Positions 43,539 to 43,781 of a DNA stretch of 43,781 nucleotides are shown in pieces. A model generated the notes under the pieces. The model saw only the letters and a program-made list of their open reading frames with translations, searched no databases and was not told where the DNA came from. The stretch spans positions 1 to 43,781 of the forward strand of contig JAATFV010000136.1 in NCBI GenBank assembly GCA_015655015.1, written 5' to 3'. This DNA comes from Chitinophagales bacterium. GTDB lineage: Bacteria > Bacteroidota > Bacteroidia > Chitinophagales > Chitinophagaceae. Numbering within the stretch: position 1 is the stretch's first letter; each line of letters starts with the position of its first letter. Position numbers and translations under genes: made by a program.

Positions 43539-43781
43539 CAATTACAGAATATGCCGAATCCCTTCTTGCGGGATATGCGGGATCCGGAGAGCCCCCCAAA
43601 AATAGCAGGTTGCCTCAAAAGGGCCTGGCGGTATGGCTGCTGGGATTATCCGGGGCGGGAAAGAGCACGATAGCGAGGCTGACGCAGAGGAGGTTGGCCG
43701 GGGCGGGATATTATTCCGTCCTATTGGATGGGGATGAGCTCCGTGCGAGCATCAATAAAGATCTCTCTTTCAGTGAGGCCG
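43535..43781 (+). CDS. cysC: Adenylylsulfate kinase CysC, C-terminus beyond the window
   Basis: The frame is open to the right edge (82 codons). It starts at an ATG overlapping the cysQ stop by four bases. After a 30-residue N-terminal extension comes the APS-kinase P-loop LLGLSGAGKST (about residues 35-45), then LLDGDELRASINKDLSFSEA, the conserved DGD-x-x-R/N-x-DL-x-F-S segment that binds APS. The enzyme phosphorylates adenylylsulfate to PAPS, the donor for the sulfotransferase two genes upstream. ATP sulfurylase genes (cysD, cysN) or a sat gene may follow outside the window. Confidence 0.93.
   Translation, partial: MTITEYAESLLAGYAGSGEPPKNSRLPQKGLAVWLLGLSGAGKSTIARLTQRRLAGAGYYSVLLDGDELRASINKDLSFSEA

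Overview
The window is Bacteroidota DNA, most likely Chitinophagaceae-like. Evidence: two SusC/SusD pairs, a FecR-type anti-sigma factor with its ECF sigma factor, a one-protein hybrid two-component regulator with a Reg_prop propeller, lipoprotein-rich gene products and few Shine-Dalgarno sequences. No rRNA, tRNA, CRISPR array, transposase or phage gene was seen, and no gap between genes exceeds 300 bases.

Layout. (1) 1-3882, minus: a metal-handling operon made of a COG0523/CobW GTPase with a His-rich loop, an ABC ATPase, an FtsX-type permease and two tandem DUF3299-like proteins, the last cut by the window edge. It diverges at 3883-4064, across overlapping GCAAT-type palindromes, from a Fur-family gene whose metal-binding core is missing and a phosphoesterase lipoprotein. 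(2) 5776-6642: an OmpA-like lipoprotein. (3) 6897-17430: a complete [NiFe] hydrogenase island. A minus-strand operon (84-residue membrane protein, hypA, hypB, hypF, hypC, hypD, hypE) diverges from hyaA-hyaB-hyaC-hyaD. The small subunit has all six cysteines of the oxygen-tolerant proximal 4Fe-3S cluster, so this is probably a respiratory uptake hydrogenase that works in air. (4) 17620-26908: ECF sigma, FecR, an STN-domain SusC, SusD and a zinc metalloprotease, a cell-surface-signalling uptake locus. Its SusC gene carries one in-frame TAA where a Glu codon is expected. (5) 26985-34162, minus: a hybrid histidine kinase, a small GH16-like secreted protein and a 1384-residue hybrid two-component regulator. 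(6) 34351-43781, plus, running off the right edge: SusC, SusD, an arylsulfate sulfotransferase-like protein, a ChrA-family transporter, a PAPS-type sulfotransferase, CysQ and CysC, with four consecutive short start/stop overlaps.

Most notable points. Region 6 looks like a dedicated sulfuryl-transfer operon: PAPS synthesis, PAPS-dependent transfer and PAP removal are joined to an envelope ASST-like enzyme, an anion-type transporter and an outer-membrane import pair, under a divergent hybrid regulator. I do not recognise this combination as a described system. Separately, several genes, mostly in the hydrogenase island, have their own 3' end including the stop codon copied into short tandem repeats. 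At hypB this gives eight in-frame stop codons spaced nine bases apart; behind hyaA a stop trinucleotide is kept in every 17-base unit. The shortened Fur protein next to a palindrome array, and the single nonsense codon in SusC, are the other main anomalies.
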